Origin: Streptomyces sp. NBC_00663 | GTDB taxonomy: Bacteria > Actinomycetota > Actinomycetes > Streptomycetales > Streptomycetaceae | Direction of reading: 5' to 3' | Assembly (NCBI RefSeq): GCF_036226885.1 | Contig: NZ_CP109027.1 | Span: 3,410,001-3,474,000 of the forward strand | Length of the DNA stretch: 64,000 nucleotides | Shown: piece by piece, positions 45,416 to 54,610 of the stretch | Position numbering within the stretch: the stretch's first letter is position 1 | How the letters are laid out: every line of letters starts with the position of its first letter | Notes under the pieces: generated by a model | Seen by the model: only the letters and a program-made list of their open reading frames with translations | Database searches by the model: none | What the model was told of the DNA's origin: nothing | Translations under genes and position numbers: made by a program

Positions 45416-46138
45416 TCAACGGTCCAGGTGTTTGCGCAAACTCCGGTCGACCTTGTGCTGCACGCGATCGAGAATGTCCGCGACGAGCTTGCCGCGCCGG
45501 GCCCTGCCCTCGATGTTGCCGAGGACGGCCCAGCCGTCCACGTAGACCACCGGGGCCTCGGGGTCGGCCGCGTCGAGCGTGTGCACCTCGAAGTTGCCGA
45601 GGACACCGCCGCCGGTGCCGCGCAGCGACACGTTCTCCGGGACGCGGACCTCGATGGTGCCGAACACTGAGATCGCCTTGACGACGACCTGCTGGTACTC
45701 GAAGAGGGCCTCGCTCAGATCGATCTCGACGCTGCCGAAGACCGCGTACGCGTGGATACGGCGGCCCGCGCGCCAGCGGCCCTTGCGGACGGCGCTGCTG
45801 AACACCGCGACCACGTTCTCGTCGGGGTCGACCGGGATGGCGCCCGTGGTCGGGCGGTTGGGGGCCACGGCATACGTCGGCGTCTCCCGGCGGGCGTGCG
45901 CGGCCGGCAGGTCCTGGATGAAGACGTCCAGCTCGCCCACGGTCTTGGCGGCCAGCACGCCCTCGACCCGCTCGGCGTGCTCGTCGGCGGTCAGGCGCCC
46001 CTCGGCGAGCGCCTCGCGCAGGATGTCCGCGACGCGGTCGCGGTCGGCGTCGGAGGCGCGCAGGTCGGTGGCGCGCGGGCTGGCGGTGGCGGCGGGCGGG
46101 GTCGGCGGCTGCTGCACGTCCGGCTTCTGAAGGTCCAC
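45416..46138 (-). CDS. DUF1707 protein with LiaF-like C-terminal domain
   Basis: 240 residues. The DUF1707 segment is DLRASDADRDRVADILREALAEGRLTADEHAERVEGVLAAKT (about 26-68). The C-terminal region (about 110-225) is a beta-rich repeat (VVAVFSSAVRKGRW; AYAVFGSVEIDL; AISVFGTIEVRVPENV; WAVLGNIEG) like the cell-wall-active antibiotics response domain of LiaF. There is no membrane helix. Its role could be envelope-stress sensing or cytoplasmic scaffolding. It is divergent from the class I fumarase gene. Confidence 0.87.
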   Translation of the reverse strand: MDLQKPDVQQPPTPPAATASPRATDLRASDADRDRVADILREALAEGRLTADEHAERVEGVLAAKTVGELDVFIQDLPAAHARRETPTYAVAPNRPTTGAIPVDPDENVVAVFSSAVRKGRWRAGRRIHAYAVFGSVEIDLSEALFEYQQVVVKAISVFGTIEVRVPENVSLRGTGGGVLGNFEVHTLDAADPEAPVVYVDGWAVLGNIEGRARRGKLVADILDRVQHKVDRSLRKHLDR

Positions 46139-46321
46139 GGCAGCAGCGTACCCAAACGCGATAGATCGCGACCAGGCCTGTGGGCAACCGTGGACCGGTG
46201 GAAAACGGGCGCCGCCGAACTGAGCCTTACCTCACAACCTTCCCGCCTTGGACAGGTTCTAGGCTGGTGAGGCCTGCCAATGGAGGCCGGCCGCCGTCGT
46301 TCGAGTGAGGAATGGGCTGAG

Positions 46322-47989
46322 ATGCCTGAGTTCGCGTACACCGATCTGCTCCCCATGGGAGAGGACACCACCCCCTACCGGCTGGTGACCTCCGAGGGTG
46401 TCTCCACCTTCGAGGCCGACGGGCGCACGTTCCTCAGGGTCGAGCCGGAGGCGCTGCGCAAGCTCGCCGAAGAGGCCATCCACGACATCCAGCACTACCT
46501 GCGCCCGGCCCACCTGGCCCAGCTGCGCCGCATCATCGACGACCCCGAGGCGTCCAGCAACGACAAGTTCGTGGCGCTGGACCTGCTGAAGAACGCGAAC
46601 ATCGCGGCGGCGGGCGTCCTTCCGATGTGCCAGGACACGGGCACCGCGATCGTCATGGGCAAGCGCGGCCAGAACGTGCTGACCGAGGGCGGTGACGAGG
46701 CGGCGCTGTCGAAGGGCATCTACGACGCGTACCTCAACCTCAACCTGCGCTACTCGCAGATGGCCCCGCTGACCATGTGGGACGAGAAGAACACGGGCTC
46801 GAACCTGCCCGCCCAGATCGAGCTGTACGCCACCGACGGCGGCGCCTACAAGTTCCTCTTCATGGCCAAGGGCGGCGGCTCGGCCAACAAGTCGTTCCTC
46901 TACCAGGAGACGAAGGCCGTCCTGAACGAGGCCTCCATGATGAAGTTCCTGGAGGAGAAGATCCGTTCGCTGGGTACGGCCGCCTGTCCGCCGTACCACC
47001 TGGCGATCGTGGTCGGCGGTACGAGCGCCGAGTACGCCCTGAAGACGGCCAAGTACGCCTCCGCGCACTACCTGGACGAGATCCCGGCCGAGGGGTCGGA
47101 ACTGGGCCACGGTTTCCGTGACAAGGACCTCGAAGAGAAGGTCTTCGAGCTGACGCAGAAGATCGGGATCGGGGCGCAGTTCGGCGGCAAGTACTTCTGC
47201 CACGACGTCCGGGTGGTGCGCCTGCCGCGCCACGGCGCGTCCTGCCCGGTCGCCATCGCGGTCTCCTGCTCGGCCGACCGTCAGGCGGTCGCGAAGATCA
47301 CCGCCGAGGGTGTCTTCCTGGAGCAGCTGGAGACGGACCCGGCGCGCTTCCTGCCGGACACGACGGACGAGCACCTCGACGAGGCCGGTGACGTCGTCAG
47401 GATCGACCTGAACCAGCCGATGGACTCGATCCTCGCGGAGCTGACGAAGTACCCCGTCAAGACCCGTCTCTCCCTCTCCGGCCCGCTCGTCGTCGCCCGT
47501 GACATCGCGCACGCCAAGATCAAGGAGCGCCTTGACGCGGGTGAGGAGATGCCGCAGTACCTGAAGGACCACCCGGTGTACTACGCGGGCCCGGCCAAGA
47601 CCCCCGAGGGCTACGCCTCCGGCTCCTTCGGGCCGACCACGGCCGGCCGTATGGACTCCTACGTCGAGCAGTTCCAGGCGGCGGGCGGTTCGAAGGTGAT
47701 GCTGGCGAAGGGCAACCGTTCCGCCCAGGTCACCAACGCCTGCGACACCCACGGCGGCTTCTACCTCGGCTCCATCGGCGGCCCCGCCGCCCGGCTCGCC
47801 CAGGACTGCATCAAGAAGGTCGAGGTCGTCGAGTACGAGGAGCTCGGCATGGAGGCGGTCTGGAAGATCGAGGTCGAGGACTTCCCGGCGTTCATCGTGG
47901 TCGACGACAAGGGCAACGACTTCTTCCAGGACCCGGCGCCCGCGCCCACGTTCACGTCGATTCCGGTGCGGGGACCGGGGCTGGCGTAG
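46322..47989 (+). CDS. fumA: Fumarate hydratase class I ([4Fe-4S], FumA/FumB type)
   Basis: 555 residues from ATG 46322. It is a full-length single-chain class I fumarase with the N-terminal alpha region ([18 protein letters not shown]) and the C-terminal beta region ([42 protein letters not shown]). Cluster cysteines are expected in MCQDTG, AACPPY and NACDTHG. It interconverts fumarate and malate and is oxygen-labile. A second fumarase (class II) is encoded at 48864-50249. Confidence 0.95.
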   Translation: MPEFAYTDLLPMGEDTTPYRLVTSEGVSTFEADGRTFLRVEPEALRKLAEEAIHDIQHYLRPAHLAQLRRIIDDPEASSNDKFVALDLLKNANIAAAGVLPMCQDTGTAIVMGKRGQNVLTEGGDEAALSKGIYDAYLNLNLRYSQMAPLTMWDEKNTGSNLPAQIELYATDGGAYKFLFMAKGGGSANKSFLYQETKAVLNEASMMKFLEEKIRSLGTAACPPYHLAIVVGGTSAEYALKTAKYASAHYLDEIPAEGSELGHGFRDKDLEEKVFELTQKIGIGAQFGGKYFCHDVRVVRLPRHGASCPVAIAVSCSADRQAVAKITAEGVFLEQLETDPARFLPDTTDEHLDEAGDVVRIDLNQPMDSILAELTKYPVKTRLSLSGPLVVARDIAHAKIKERLDAGEEMPQYLKDHPVYYAGPAKTPEGYASGSFGPTTAGRMDSYVEQFQAAGGSKVMLAKGNRSAQVTNACDTHGGFYLGSIGGPAARLAQDCIKKVEVVEYEELGMEAVWKIEVEDFPAFIVVDDKGNDFFQDPAPAPTFTSIPVRGPGLA

Positions 47990-48044
47990 GTCGTCGGGCG
48001 CGATCTGGTGCGGCGGGGATGGTTTTCGCCCCCGCCGCCCCTAC

Positions 48045-48170
48045 CCGTCCCATCCTCCAGGGGCTGCGCCCCGTCGACCCCGCCACTGCCCGTGGGGGCT
48101 GCCGCCCCCAGACCCCCGCTTCGGCCCCGAAAGGGCCTCGTCATCGAACGCCGGACGGGCTGAAAGTTGC
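48045..48170 (+). repeat. GC-rich palindromic intergenic element
   Basis: After the class I fumarase come several short inverted repeats: GGGGCTGCGCCCC, GGGGGCTGCCGCCCCC and GGCCCcgaaaGGGCC. The segment ends with CGCCGGACGGGCTGA. I recall such clusters as frequent between Streptomyces genes, so this is probably a copy of a dispersed element that also helps end transcription. Confidence 0.6.
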
Positions 48171-48217
48171 GGGGCGGCGCCAGAGACGCACCGGCGTTGG
48201 AGGGCGCCGCGTTTCGT

Positions 48218-48709
48218 TCAGTCGCCGAGGTCGAAGTCCAGGCGCTGGTAGTCCCCGTCGTCCGTGAAGTGGATCTGGCCGCTCGCGCCGCGGTAGTCGT
48301 CCGTGCCGCCGGTGATGGACGCGACGAAGTCGGTCGGTTGCGCCGACTCGTCCAGGGGCACCGTCAGGAGCACCTGGGCGGTGAGCTGGCCGCCGGACAG
48401 GACGAAGGTGCCGACGCACTGGATGTCCATGGGGTCGCCCGCGCGGACGACCGTGCAGGCGGCGCCGTCCCGGCCGACCTTGTCGCCGCCCTTGTGCTGA
48501 TAGAGGTCGTCGGCGGAGGCGAAGGCGTCACCGACCTTGGGGGCCTGCTGATCGCCCGGGCCCTCCTCGTCGGCGGGCACTTCCTTGGCGTAGAGCGTGA
48601 AATCGCCGTCGGTGGCCGACACGGGGGCGGCAGTGGTGAGGGCGGCCGCCGCGGCCAGACCGGCGGCCCCGAGCGCGCCGTAGATCCTGATCCTGCGCCT
48701 GCGGAGCAT
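48218..48709 (-). CDS. Secreted protein with allene-oxide-cyclase/dirigent-like barrel
   Basis: 163 residues from ATG 48709, with a perfect AGGAGG 6 nt upstream. The Sec signal peptide is cleaved after about residue 32 (TTAAPVSATDGDF). The mature barrel has DGDFTLYAKEV, VGDAFASADDLYQHKGGDKVGRDGAACTVV, CVGTFVLSGGQLTAQVLL and ITGGTDDYRGASGQIHFTDDGD, the order of the AOC-barrel/dirigent family. Two cysteines (TACTVV-type and IQCVG) could pair. Bacterial members have no proven role. It is divergent from fumC. Confidence 0.85.
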   Translation of the reverse strand: MLRRRRIRIYGALGAAGLAAAAALTTAAPVSATDGDFTLYAKEVPADEEGPGDQQAPKVGDAFASADDLYQHKGGDKVGRDGAACTVVRAGDPMDIQCVGTFVLSGGQLTAQVLLTVPLDESAQPTDFVASITGGTDDYRGASGQIHFTDDGDYQRLDFDLGD

Positions 48710-48863
48710 GGCTTGCCTCCTGGGGTGACGAGCCCCCCTTGCGAGTCCCCCCGTTCCCCGTCCTCCCATTGTCCGGCGATCACCCGCTGCCCGCCCGGTG
48801 GGCCCCGTCTCCGTTCGGCCCATGGTCCGGAACATCTCCACCGCCCCGAACGCTGTACCCGGC

Positions 48864-50249
48864 ATGAGCGAATACCGCATCGAGCACGACTCCATGGGTG
48901 AAGTCCGTGTCCCCGTCGACGCCAAGTGGCGGGCGCAGACCCAGCGGGCCGTCGAGAACTTCCCCATCTCCGGGCAGCGGATCGAGCGGGCGCACATCGA
49001 GGCGCTCGCGCGGATCAAGGGGGCCGCCGCGAAGGTGAACGCGCGGCTCGGGGTGCTCGACAAGGACGTCGCCGAGGCGATTCAGGAGGCGGCCGAGGAG
49101 GTCGCCCGTGGCGAGTGGGACGCGCACTTTCCCGTCGACGTGTTCCAGACCGGGTCCGGGACCTCGTCCAACATGAATACCAACGAGGTCATCGCCACCC
49201 TGGCGACGCAGCGGCTCGGGCGGGACGTGCATCCCAACGACCACGTCAACGCCTCGCAGTCGTCCAACGACGTCTTCCCGTCCTCCATCCACATCGCCGC
49301 CACCGCCGCCGTCACCCGTGATCTGATTCCCGCCCTGGAGCATCTCGCCGACTCCCTCGGACGCAAGGCCGAGGAGTTCGCCGATGTCGTGAAGTCCGGG
49401 CGGACCCATCTCATGGATGCCACGCCGGTGACCCTGGGGCAGGAGTTCGGCGGGTACGCCGCTCAGGTGCGGTACGGCGTCGAGCGGCTCTACGCCTCGC
49501 TCCCCCGGCTCGCCGAACTGCCGCTCGGAGGCACCGCGGTCGGGACCGGGATCAACACGCCGCCCGGCTTCTCCGCCGCCGTCATCGAGGAGGTCGCCCG
49601 CGCCACCGGGCTGCCGCTGACCGAGGCCCGCGACCACTTCGAGGCGCAGGGCGCCCGGGACGGGATCGTGGAGACCAGCGGACAGCTGAGGACCGTCGCG
49701 GTCGGGCTGACGAAGATCGCCAATGATCTGCGGTGGATGGCCTCGGGGCCGCGTACCGGGCTCGCCGAGATTTCCCTCCCCGACCTTCAGCCCGGGTCGT
49801 CGATCATGCCGGGGAAGGTCAACCCCGTGATCCCCGAGGCCGTTCTCATGGTCGCGGCGCAGGTCGTCGGCAACGACGCCACCGTCGCCACCGCCGGCGC
49901 CGCCGGGAACTTCGAGCTCAATGTGATGCTGCCGGTCATCGCGAAGAACGTGCTCGAATCCGTCCGGCTGCTCGCCAATGTGTCGCGGCTCCTCGCCGAC
50001 CGCACCGTCGACGGGATCGTCGCGCACCGGGAACGCGCCCGTGAGTACGCCGAGTCGTCACCGTCCGTGGTCACGCCGCTGAACAAGTACATCGGGTACG
50101 AGGAGGCCGCGAAGGTCGCCAAGAAGGCGCTCGCGGAGCGGAAGACCATTCGTCAAGTCGTCCTGGAGAGTGGGTATGTGGAGCGGGGCGACCTCACCCT
50201 CGAACAACTCGACGAAGCGCTGGATGTCCTGCGGATGACGCGTCCGTAA
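48864..50249 (+). CDS. fumC: Fumarate hydratase class II
   Basis: 461 residues from ATG 48864. It is an aspartase/fumarase superfamily member with [26 protein letters not shown] at the N-terminus, [14 protein letters not shown] and the signature [12 protein letters not shown]. It is oxygen-stable, unlike the class I enzyme encoded just upstream, so the pair can keep the citric-acid cycle running under different redox or iron conditions. It is probably monocistronic or read with the DUF402 gene after a 72-nt gap. Confidence 0.95.
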   Translation: MSEYRIEHDSMGEVRVPVDAKWRAQTQRAVENFPISGQRIERAHIEALARIKGAAAKVNARLGVLDKDVAEAIQEAAEEVARGEWDAHFPVDVFQTGSGTSSNMNTNEVIATLATQRLGRDVHPNDHVNASQSSNDVFPSSIHIAATAAVTRDLIPALEHLADSLGRKAEEFADVVKSGRTHLMDATPVTLGQEFGGYAAQVRYGVERLYASLPRLAELPLGGTAVGTGINTPPGFSAAVIEEVARATGLPLTEARDHFEAQGARDGIVETSGQLRTVAVGLTKIANDLRWMASGPRTGLAEISLPDLQPGSSIMPGKVNPVIPEAVLMVAAQVVGNDATVATAGAAGNFELNVMLPVIAKNVLESVRLLANVSRLLADRTVDGIVAHRERAREYAESSPSVVTPLNKYIGYEEAAKVAKKALAERKTIRQVVLESGYVERGDLTLEQLDEALDVLRMTRP

Positions 50250-50321
50250 CAAGAGACGCCGGTCCGCAGAACCGTGACGCGTGCCGCAGCGTCGTATGCC
50301 CAGGGCACCTAATATCTGTCC

Positions 50322-51014
50322 ATGGCAGAGGGTGGAGCGGTGAGAGCAGCGGAAGCGGGTCCGTCGGCGTCCTTCTGGGAGCCCGGTGCCCAGATCCTGT
50401 GGCGCTACCGGGAGAACGGCGGCGAGCGGGTCCACATCGCACGCCCGGTGACCGTCGTGCGCGATGATCACGACCTGCTCGCCGTGTGGATGGCGCCGGG
50501 GACCGAGTGTGTGAAGCCCGTGCTCGCCGACGGCACCCCGGTGCACGCCGAGCCGCTGGAGACCCGCTACACCAAGCCCCGTACCGTCCAGCGCGACCGC
50601 TGGTTCGGTACGGGGGTGCTGAAGCTGGCGCGGCCCGGTGAGCCCTGGTCGGTGTGGCTGTTCTGGGAGCCGGGCTGGCAGTTCAAGAACTGGTACGTGA
50701 ACCTGGAGACGCCGCTGGCCCGTTGGGACGGCGGGGTCGACTCCGAGGACCACTTTCTGGACATCTCCGTGCACCCGGACCGCAGTTGGCACTGGCGCGA
50801 CGAGGACGAGTTCGCGCAGGCCCAGCGGGACGGGCTGATGGACGCCCACCTCGCCGAACAGGTGCGGCAGGCGGGCCGGTCGGCGGTGGAGGTGATCCGC
50901 GCCTGGGGCCGGCCGTACGCGGACGGCTGGCAGCACTGGCGCCCGGATCCGTCCTGGGCCGTACCGTTGCTCCCGGAAGACTGGGACCGTACGCCCGCGC
51001 ACGTGTCCTCATGA
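50322..51014 (+). CDS. DUF402 family protein (nucleoside phosphatase-like fold)
   Basis: 230 residues from ATG 50322. The DUF402 pattern is clear: WFGTGVLKLARPGEPWSVWLFWEPGWQFKNWYVNLETP, then DSEDHFLDISVHPDRSWHWRDEDEF. Relatives such as Ntdp and FAU-1 hydrolyse nucleotides or bind RNA, and the acidic DxDxD-like and ExE positions are kept here (LDISVHPD, DEDEF). The role in the cell is unknown. Confidence 0.85.
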   Translation: MAEGGAVRAAEAGPSASFWEPGAQILWRYRENGGERVHIARPVTVVRDDHDLLAVWMAPGTECVKPVLADGTPVHAEPLETRYTKPRTVQRDRWFGTGVLKLARPGEPWSVWLFWEPGWQFKNWYVNLETPLARWDGGVDSEDHFLDISVHPDRSWHWRDEDEFAQAQRDGLMDAHLAEQVRQAGRSAVEVIRAWGRPYADGWQHWRPDPSWAVPLLPEDWDRTPAHVSS

Positions 51015-51130
51015 GACCCTTGATGCGCCCCCGGGCAACAAACGTAGGATCGTCCTCCGCAAGAGCGCGCGGCGGCAACTACCGGAGCGTGCACTGAGCT
51101 TGACCATTCGTCACCGAGGGGCGGCAGGAC

Positions 51131-51322
51131 GTGATCGAGGGGTACGAGGGCACCACGGACGACGCGGGCCCCAGGGTCGGACGGTGCGGCCGTGGCACAG
51201 GAACGGCCGCTGACCACACGGGAATTCCGTTCCTGGGGCAGGCAATCCGGGTATCGGCATTTCTGCGGGACGAACTGTGCGCGCGGCGCGCAGCCCCCAA
51301 CGGACGGAATCGACACGCGTGA
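51131..51322 (+). CDS. Possible small ORF overlapping the start of the SpoIIE phosphatase gene
   Basis: A 63-codon frame starts at GTG 51131 after GGCAGGAC. It ends in TGA that overlaps GTG 51319 (GTGA), the preferred start of the phosphatase. The overlap resembles coupling, but the predicted protein (starts MIEGYEGTTDDAGPRVG) matches nothing I know. It could be a spurious frame in the leader of the phosphatase mRNA. Confidence 0.3.
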   Translation: MIEGYEGTTDDAGPRVGRCGRGTGTAADHTGIPFLGQAIRVSAFLRDELCARRAAPNGRNRHA

Positions 51323-53373
51323 CGGAGCAGCCCACCTCGTTCGAGCGCCCACAGACGGGCGCCGACCCCGCGGACCCTCGCGGGGCGCTCCTGCGTGCCT
51401 CCACGCCCCCGCACAACGCCTTACCGGCACAAGCCCGCGCCGGTGAGACGCCTGCCCCCGGACCTGACATGACCACACCGCAGCCCGGCAGCGACCCGGA
51501 GCACTCCCAGCCCACCGTCGCCGCCGAGCCCGACACCCACCGGCCGAGGCCCGTGCCCGAACTCCCCGACACGATCCCGGCCCAGAGCGGCGACTCCGCG
51601 GGCGGTGAGCGCCGCACCGGACAGAGTGTCCAGCCCGGCCGACCCACACCGATGCGACGGGACGGGGACCGGCTGCGCTTCGTGGGCGCGGCGACCCGGC
51701 GGATCGCACGCGGCATCGACCTCGACGAGATCGTGATGGGGCTGTGCCGGGCCACCGTGCCGACCTTCTCCGACGCGATCCTGGTCTATCTGCGCGACCC
51801 GCTGCCGGTCGGCGACGAGCGGCCCACCGGCCCACTGGTGCTGCGGCTGCGCCGCACCGACCGCATTCCGGAGGAGCGGGACACCGAGGGCGGCTTCGTC
51901 TCGCCCGCGCTTCAGCCGGAACCGACGGAGCTGACCGAGCTGTCGGCGGTCACCGCCGAACTGTGCGAGGTGCGGGCGGGAGGTGCGCTCGCCGAGGTGC
52001 TGCGCGGCGTACGTCCGGTCTTCACGGACTCCCCCGCGGCCCGCGCCGCGCTGCCCGAACTGCTCGGCGAAGGCGGCGAGTTGACCGTACCCGCGGGACA
52101 GCGGGCGATCCTCGCCCCGCTGCGCGGCCGGCGCCGGGTCATCGGTGCCGCGCTGTTCCTGCGCCGCCCCGAGCGCATCGCCTTCGAGCCCGACGACCTC
52201 CTGGTCGCCGCCCAGCTCGCCACGCACAGCGCGCTCGGCATCGACAAGGCGGTGCTGTACGGCCGCGAGGCCTACATCGCCGACGAACTCCAGCGCACCA
52301 TGCTGCCGGAGACCCTTCCGCGCCCGACCGGCGTCCGGCTGGCCTCGCGCTATCTCCCGGCCGCCGAGACCGCGCGCGTGGGCGGCGACTGGTACGACGC
52401 GATCCCGCTGCCGGGCAGCCGGGTGGCGCTGGTCGTCGGTGATGTCATGGGCCACTCCATGACCTCGGCCGCGATCATGGGCCAGCTGCGGACCACCGCC
52501 CAGACGCTGGCCGGGCTCGACCTGCCGCCGCAGGAGGTGCTCCACCACCTCGACGAGCAGGCGCAGCGGCTCGGCACGGACCGTATGGCCACCTGTCTGT
52601 ACGCCGTCTACGACCCGGTCTCGCACCGGATCACCATCGCCAACGCCGGTCATCCGCCGCCCGTCCTGCTCCACCTCGGTGGCCGGGCCGAGGTGCTGCG
52701 GGTGCCCCCGGGCGCGCCCATCGGCGTCGGTGGCGTCGACTTCGAGGCCGTAGAACTGGACGCCCCGGCCGGAGCGACCCTGCTCCTCTACACGGACGGG
52801 CTCGTCGAGTCCCGGCTGCGGGACGTGTGGACCGGCATAGAGCAGCTGCGCGAGAAGCTCGCCGCGACCGCGCAGCTGACCGGCCCTGACCATCCGCCGC
52901 CGCTGGAGGCCCTCTGCGACGAGGTGCTCGACATGCTCGGCCCCGGCGACCGGGACGACGACATCGCGCTGCTCGCCGCCCGCTTCGACGGGATCGCGCC
53001 CAGCGACGTGGCGTACTGGTTCCTGGAACCGGAGGACGCGGCTCCCGGCCGTGCCCGGCGGCTGGCCCGGCGGGCCCTGTCGCGCTGGGGCATGGAGGAG
53101 ATGAGCGACTCGGTGGAGCTGCTGGTCAGCGAGGTCGTCACCAACGCGGTGCGCTATGCGACGCGGCCGGTCACGCTGCGGCTGCTGCGGACCGATGTGC
53201 TGCGCTGCGAAGTGGGCGACGACGTGCCTCAGCTGCCCCGGCTGCGGCAGGCGCGGGCCACCGACGAGGGCGGGCGCGGGCTGTACCTCGTCAACCGGCT
53301 GGCGCGGCGGTGGGGGGCGACCCGGCTGAGCACCGGCAAGGTCGTGTGGTTCGAGCTGAACCGAGGCGGCTAG
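51319..53373 (+). CDS. GAF-SpoIIE (PP2C) phosphatase with C-terminal HATPase domain
   Basis: About 684 residues if started at GTG 51319. A Pro/Thr-rich, probably disordered N-terminus of about 110 residues is followed by a GAF domain (about 115-300) and the SpoIIE/RsbU phosphatase (about 320-535: GGDWYDAIPL; VVGDVMGHSM; DDDIALLAARF). The RsbW-type domain (about 560-684) has ELLVSEVVTNAVRYA and DEGGRGLYLVN. Like the PAS-containing relative at 21628-24231 it probably controls an anti-sigma antagonist by dephosphorylation. The start is uncertain; GTG 51277 is also open. Confidence 0.88.
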   Translation: MTEQPTSFERPQTGADPADPRGALLRASTPPHNALPAQARAGETPAPGPDMTTPQPGSDPEHSQPTVAAEPDTHRPRPVPELPDTIPAQSGDSAGGERRTGQSVQPGRPTPMRRDGDRLRFVGAATRRIARGIDLDEIVMGLCRATVPTFSDAILVYLRDPLPVGDERPTGPLVLRLRRTDRIPEERDTEGGFVSPALQPEPTELTELSAVTAELCEVRAGGALAEVLRGVRPVFTDSPAARAALPELLGEGGELTVPAGQRAILAPLRGRRRVIGAALFLRRPERIAFEPDDLLVAAQLATHSALGIDKAVLYGREAYIADELQRTMLPETLPRPTGVRLASRYLPAAETARVGGDWYDAIPLPGSRVALVVGDVMGHSMTSAAIMGQLRTTAQTLAGLDLPPQEVLHHLDEQAQRLGTDRMATCLYAVYDPVSHRITIANAGHPPPVLLHLGGRAEVLRVPPGAPIGVGGVDFEAVELDAPAGATLLLYTDGLVESRLRDVWTGIEQLREKLAATAQLTGPDHPPPLEALCDEVLDMLGPGDRDDDIALLAARFDGIAPSDVAYWFLEPEDAAPGRARRLARRALSRWGMEEMSDSVELLVSEVVTNAVRYATRPVTLRLLRTDVLRCEVGDDVPQLPRLRQARATDEGGRGLYLVNRLARRWGATRLSTGKVVWFELNRGG

Positions 53374-53406
53374 GGCAGGCCCTGGGCCGCCCATTGCCTC
53401 GCAGGT

Positions 53407-53444
53407 GGAGACGGGTGTCCGGTGGAAACCGGGCACCCGTCTCC
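53407..53444. terminator. Hairpin terminator after the SpoIIE phosphatase gene
   Basis: A 16-bp stem with one G-U pair (53407-53422 with 53429-53444) and a 6-nt loop (TGGAAA) lies between the phosphatase gene and the convergent lipoprotein gene. Confidence 0.88.
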
Positions 53445-53473
53445 GTGTCGGTCACAGGGTGCCGAAGTCCACG

Positions 53474-54070
53474 TCACGAGCACGCTTCGGCCACGTACAG
53501 ACGCACGTCCGCCGACCGGTCGAACTCCGTGCCCGCCGCGGGTTTCTGTGTGCACACCCGCCATTTCGCCAGCGGTTTGGGATCGGTGACCTGGGTCTTG
53601 GGGTCGTCCGTCTTGAACACCTTTACCCGATCCGGGTGATAACCGGCCATGAGCGCGTCCACAAGGGATGTGTCGACCCGATGTCCGGTGAGGTCGGGAA
53701 ACTCCGGAGCCGACACCTTCGCCCCCAGTTTATCCGGGCATTTCTCGGCTTTCGGTACTGCATAAAGGTCCACGGCCTGAAGTTTGGGAACCTCTTTCCG
53801 GAAGCAGGCAATGTATCCATCAACCTGACCATGGTAGACATATCGCCCAAGGCCTGTCGCGTCCTTGAGGGCGAACCCCTTGCCGGCGTCGGCCACATTC
53901 TTCATCGCGGTGAGCAGCTTTTCCCCCGAAGGCTCCCGACGCACCTCTTGAGCTGCGCTTTCCTCGGCACCGCCGGCCGTGTCGCCTTTGCCATTCTGTC
54001 CGCAACCGGATATCGACGCCGAAAACGCTACAGCCAGCGCGACGAGAGCCGCTCCCCGCAATATCTTCAT
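53474..54070 (-). CDS. Lipoprotein with PASTA-like C-terminal segment, atypical base composition
   Basis: 198 residues from ATG 54070. The signal peptide ends with the lipobox SISGC. The mature part is Lys/Asp-rich, with cysteines in IACFRKE, EKCPDK, RVCTQ and AEACS. The final 30 residues (VCTQKPAAGTEFDRSADVRLYVAEAC) look like the second half of a PASTA repeat. Codon use differs from the neighbours: AAA, GAT, TAT, TTT and GGA occur repeatedly where GC-ending codons are the rule. This suggests later acquisition or weak selection. It is divergent from the small secreted protein gene at 54160. Confidence 0.75.
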   Translation of the reverse strand: MKILRGAALVALAVAFSASISGCGQNGKGDTAGGAEESAAQEVRREPSGEKLLTAMKNVADAGKGFALKDATGLGRYVYHGQVDGYIACFRKEVPKLQAVDLYAVPKAEKCPDKLGAKVSAPEFPDLTGHRVDTSLVDALMAGYHPDRVKVFKTDDPKTQVTDPKPLAKWRVCTQKPAAGTEFDRSADVRLYVAEACS

Positions 54071-54159
54071 GCCGGCCACAATTACACGGAATACTTCCCT
54101 CCGCAATCATCCGCCGGTTATCGTCCGAACGGTTATCCGAACGCAGGAGGGGAATCCTT

Positions 54160-54543
54160 GTGAAATCACTCGCCCGTATTGCCGTCGTCGGTGCCGTGGC
54201 GGCCGCCATCGCCACGGCCACAAGCACCGTGGCTGTCGCCGAGGACGCGACCGCCTACGCCGCCGGCGGAGGCGCCAAGGTGGAATGGGTCGCGTACGGC
54301 GACGACATGTACATCACCGACACGAGCGCCGACGGGCACTCGGCCGTCGGCACGTACCAGTGGGGCGAGACCCAGTACTTCTACTGGAACAGCAACGGCA
54401 ACGGGACCACGCGCTATGTGAACCTCAACCTCACGGAACACACCTACTTCGCCTTCGGCGCCATGCTGGGCGACTGGCAGGGCACCCCCACCGGCGGCCT
54501 CCTCTGGCGCACCCTCAACACACTGGACGTCTGGACCACCTGA
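54160..54543 (+). CDS. Small secreted protein, unknown function
   Basis: 127 residues from GTG 54160 with a strong GGAGGGG 8 nt upstream. The Sec signal peptide is cleaved near VAEDATA (about residue 29). The mature part of about 98 residues is rich in Gly, Tyr, Trp, Asn and Thr (WGETQYFYWNSNGNGTTRYV; LLWRTLNTLDVWTT), probably a beta-sandwich. There are no cysteines. The 89-bp divergent region upstream holds two near-copies of CGGTTATCxxCCGAA. Unknown function. Confidence 0.75.
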   Translation: MKSLARIAVVGAVAAAIATATSTVAVAEDATAYAAGGGAKVEWVAYGDDMYITDTSADGHSAVGTYQWGETQYFYWNSNGNGTTRYVNLNLTEHTYFAFGAMLGDWQGTPTGGLLWRTLNTLDVWTT

Positions 54544-54575
54544 GGGCCGGAACACGTCGGAAAAGTAGAAAAAGC

Positions 54576-54606
54576 AAGGGCGCTCGGCGAGAAGCCGAGC
54601 GCCCTT
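54576..54606. terminator. Hairpin terminator between convergent genes
   Basis: A perfect 13-bp stem (AAGGGCGCTCGGC at 54576-54588 with 54594-54606) and a GAGAA loop lies between the secreted-protein gene and the end of the penicillin-binding protein gene. Confidence 0.9.
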
Positions 54607-54610
54607 CGCG

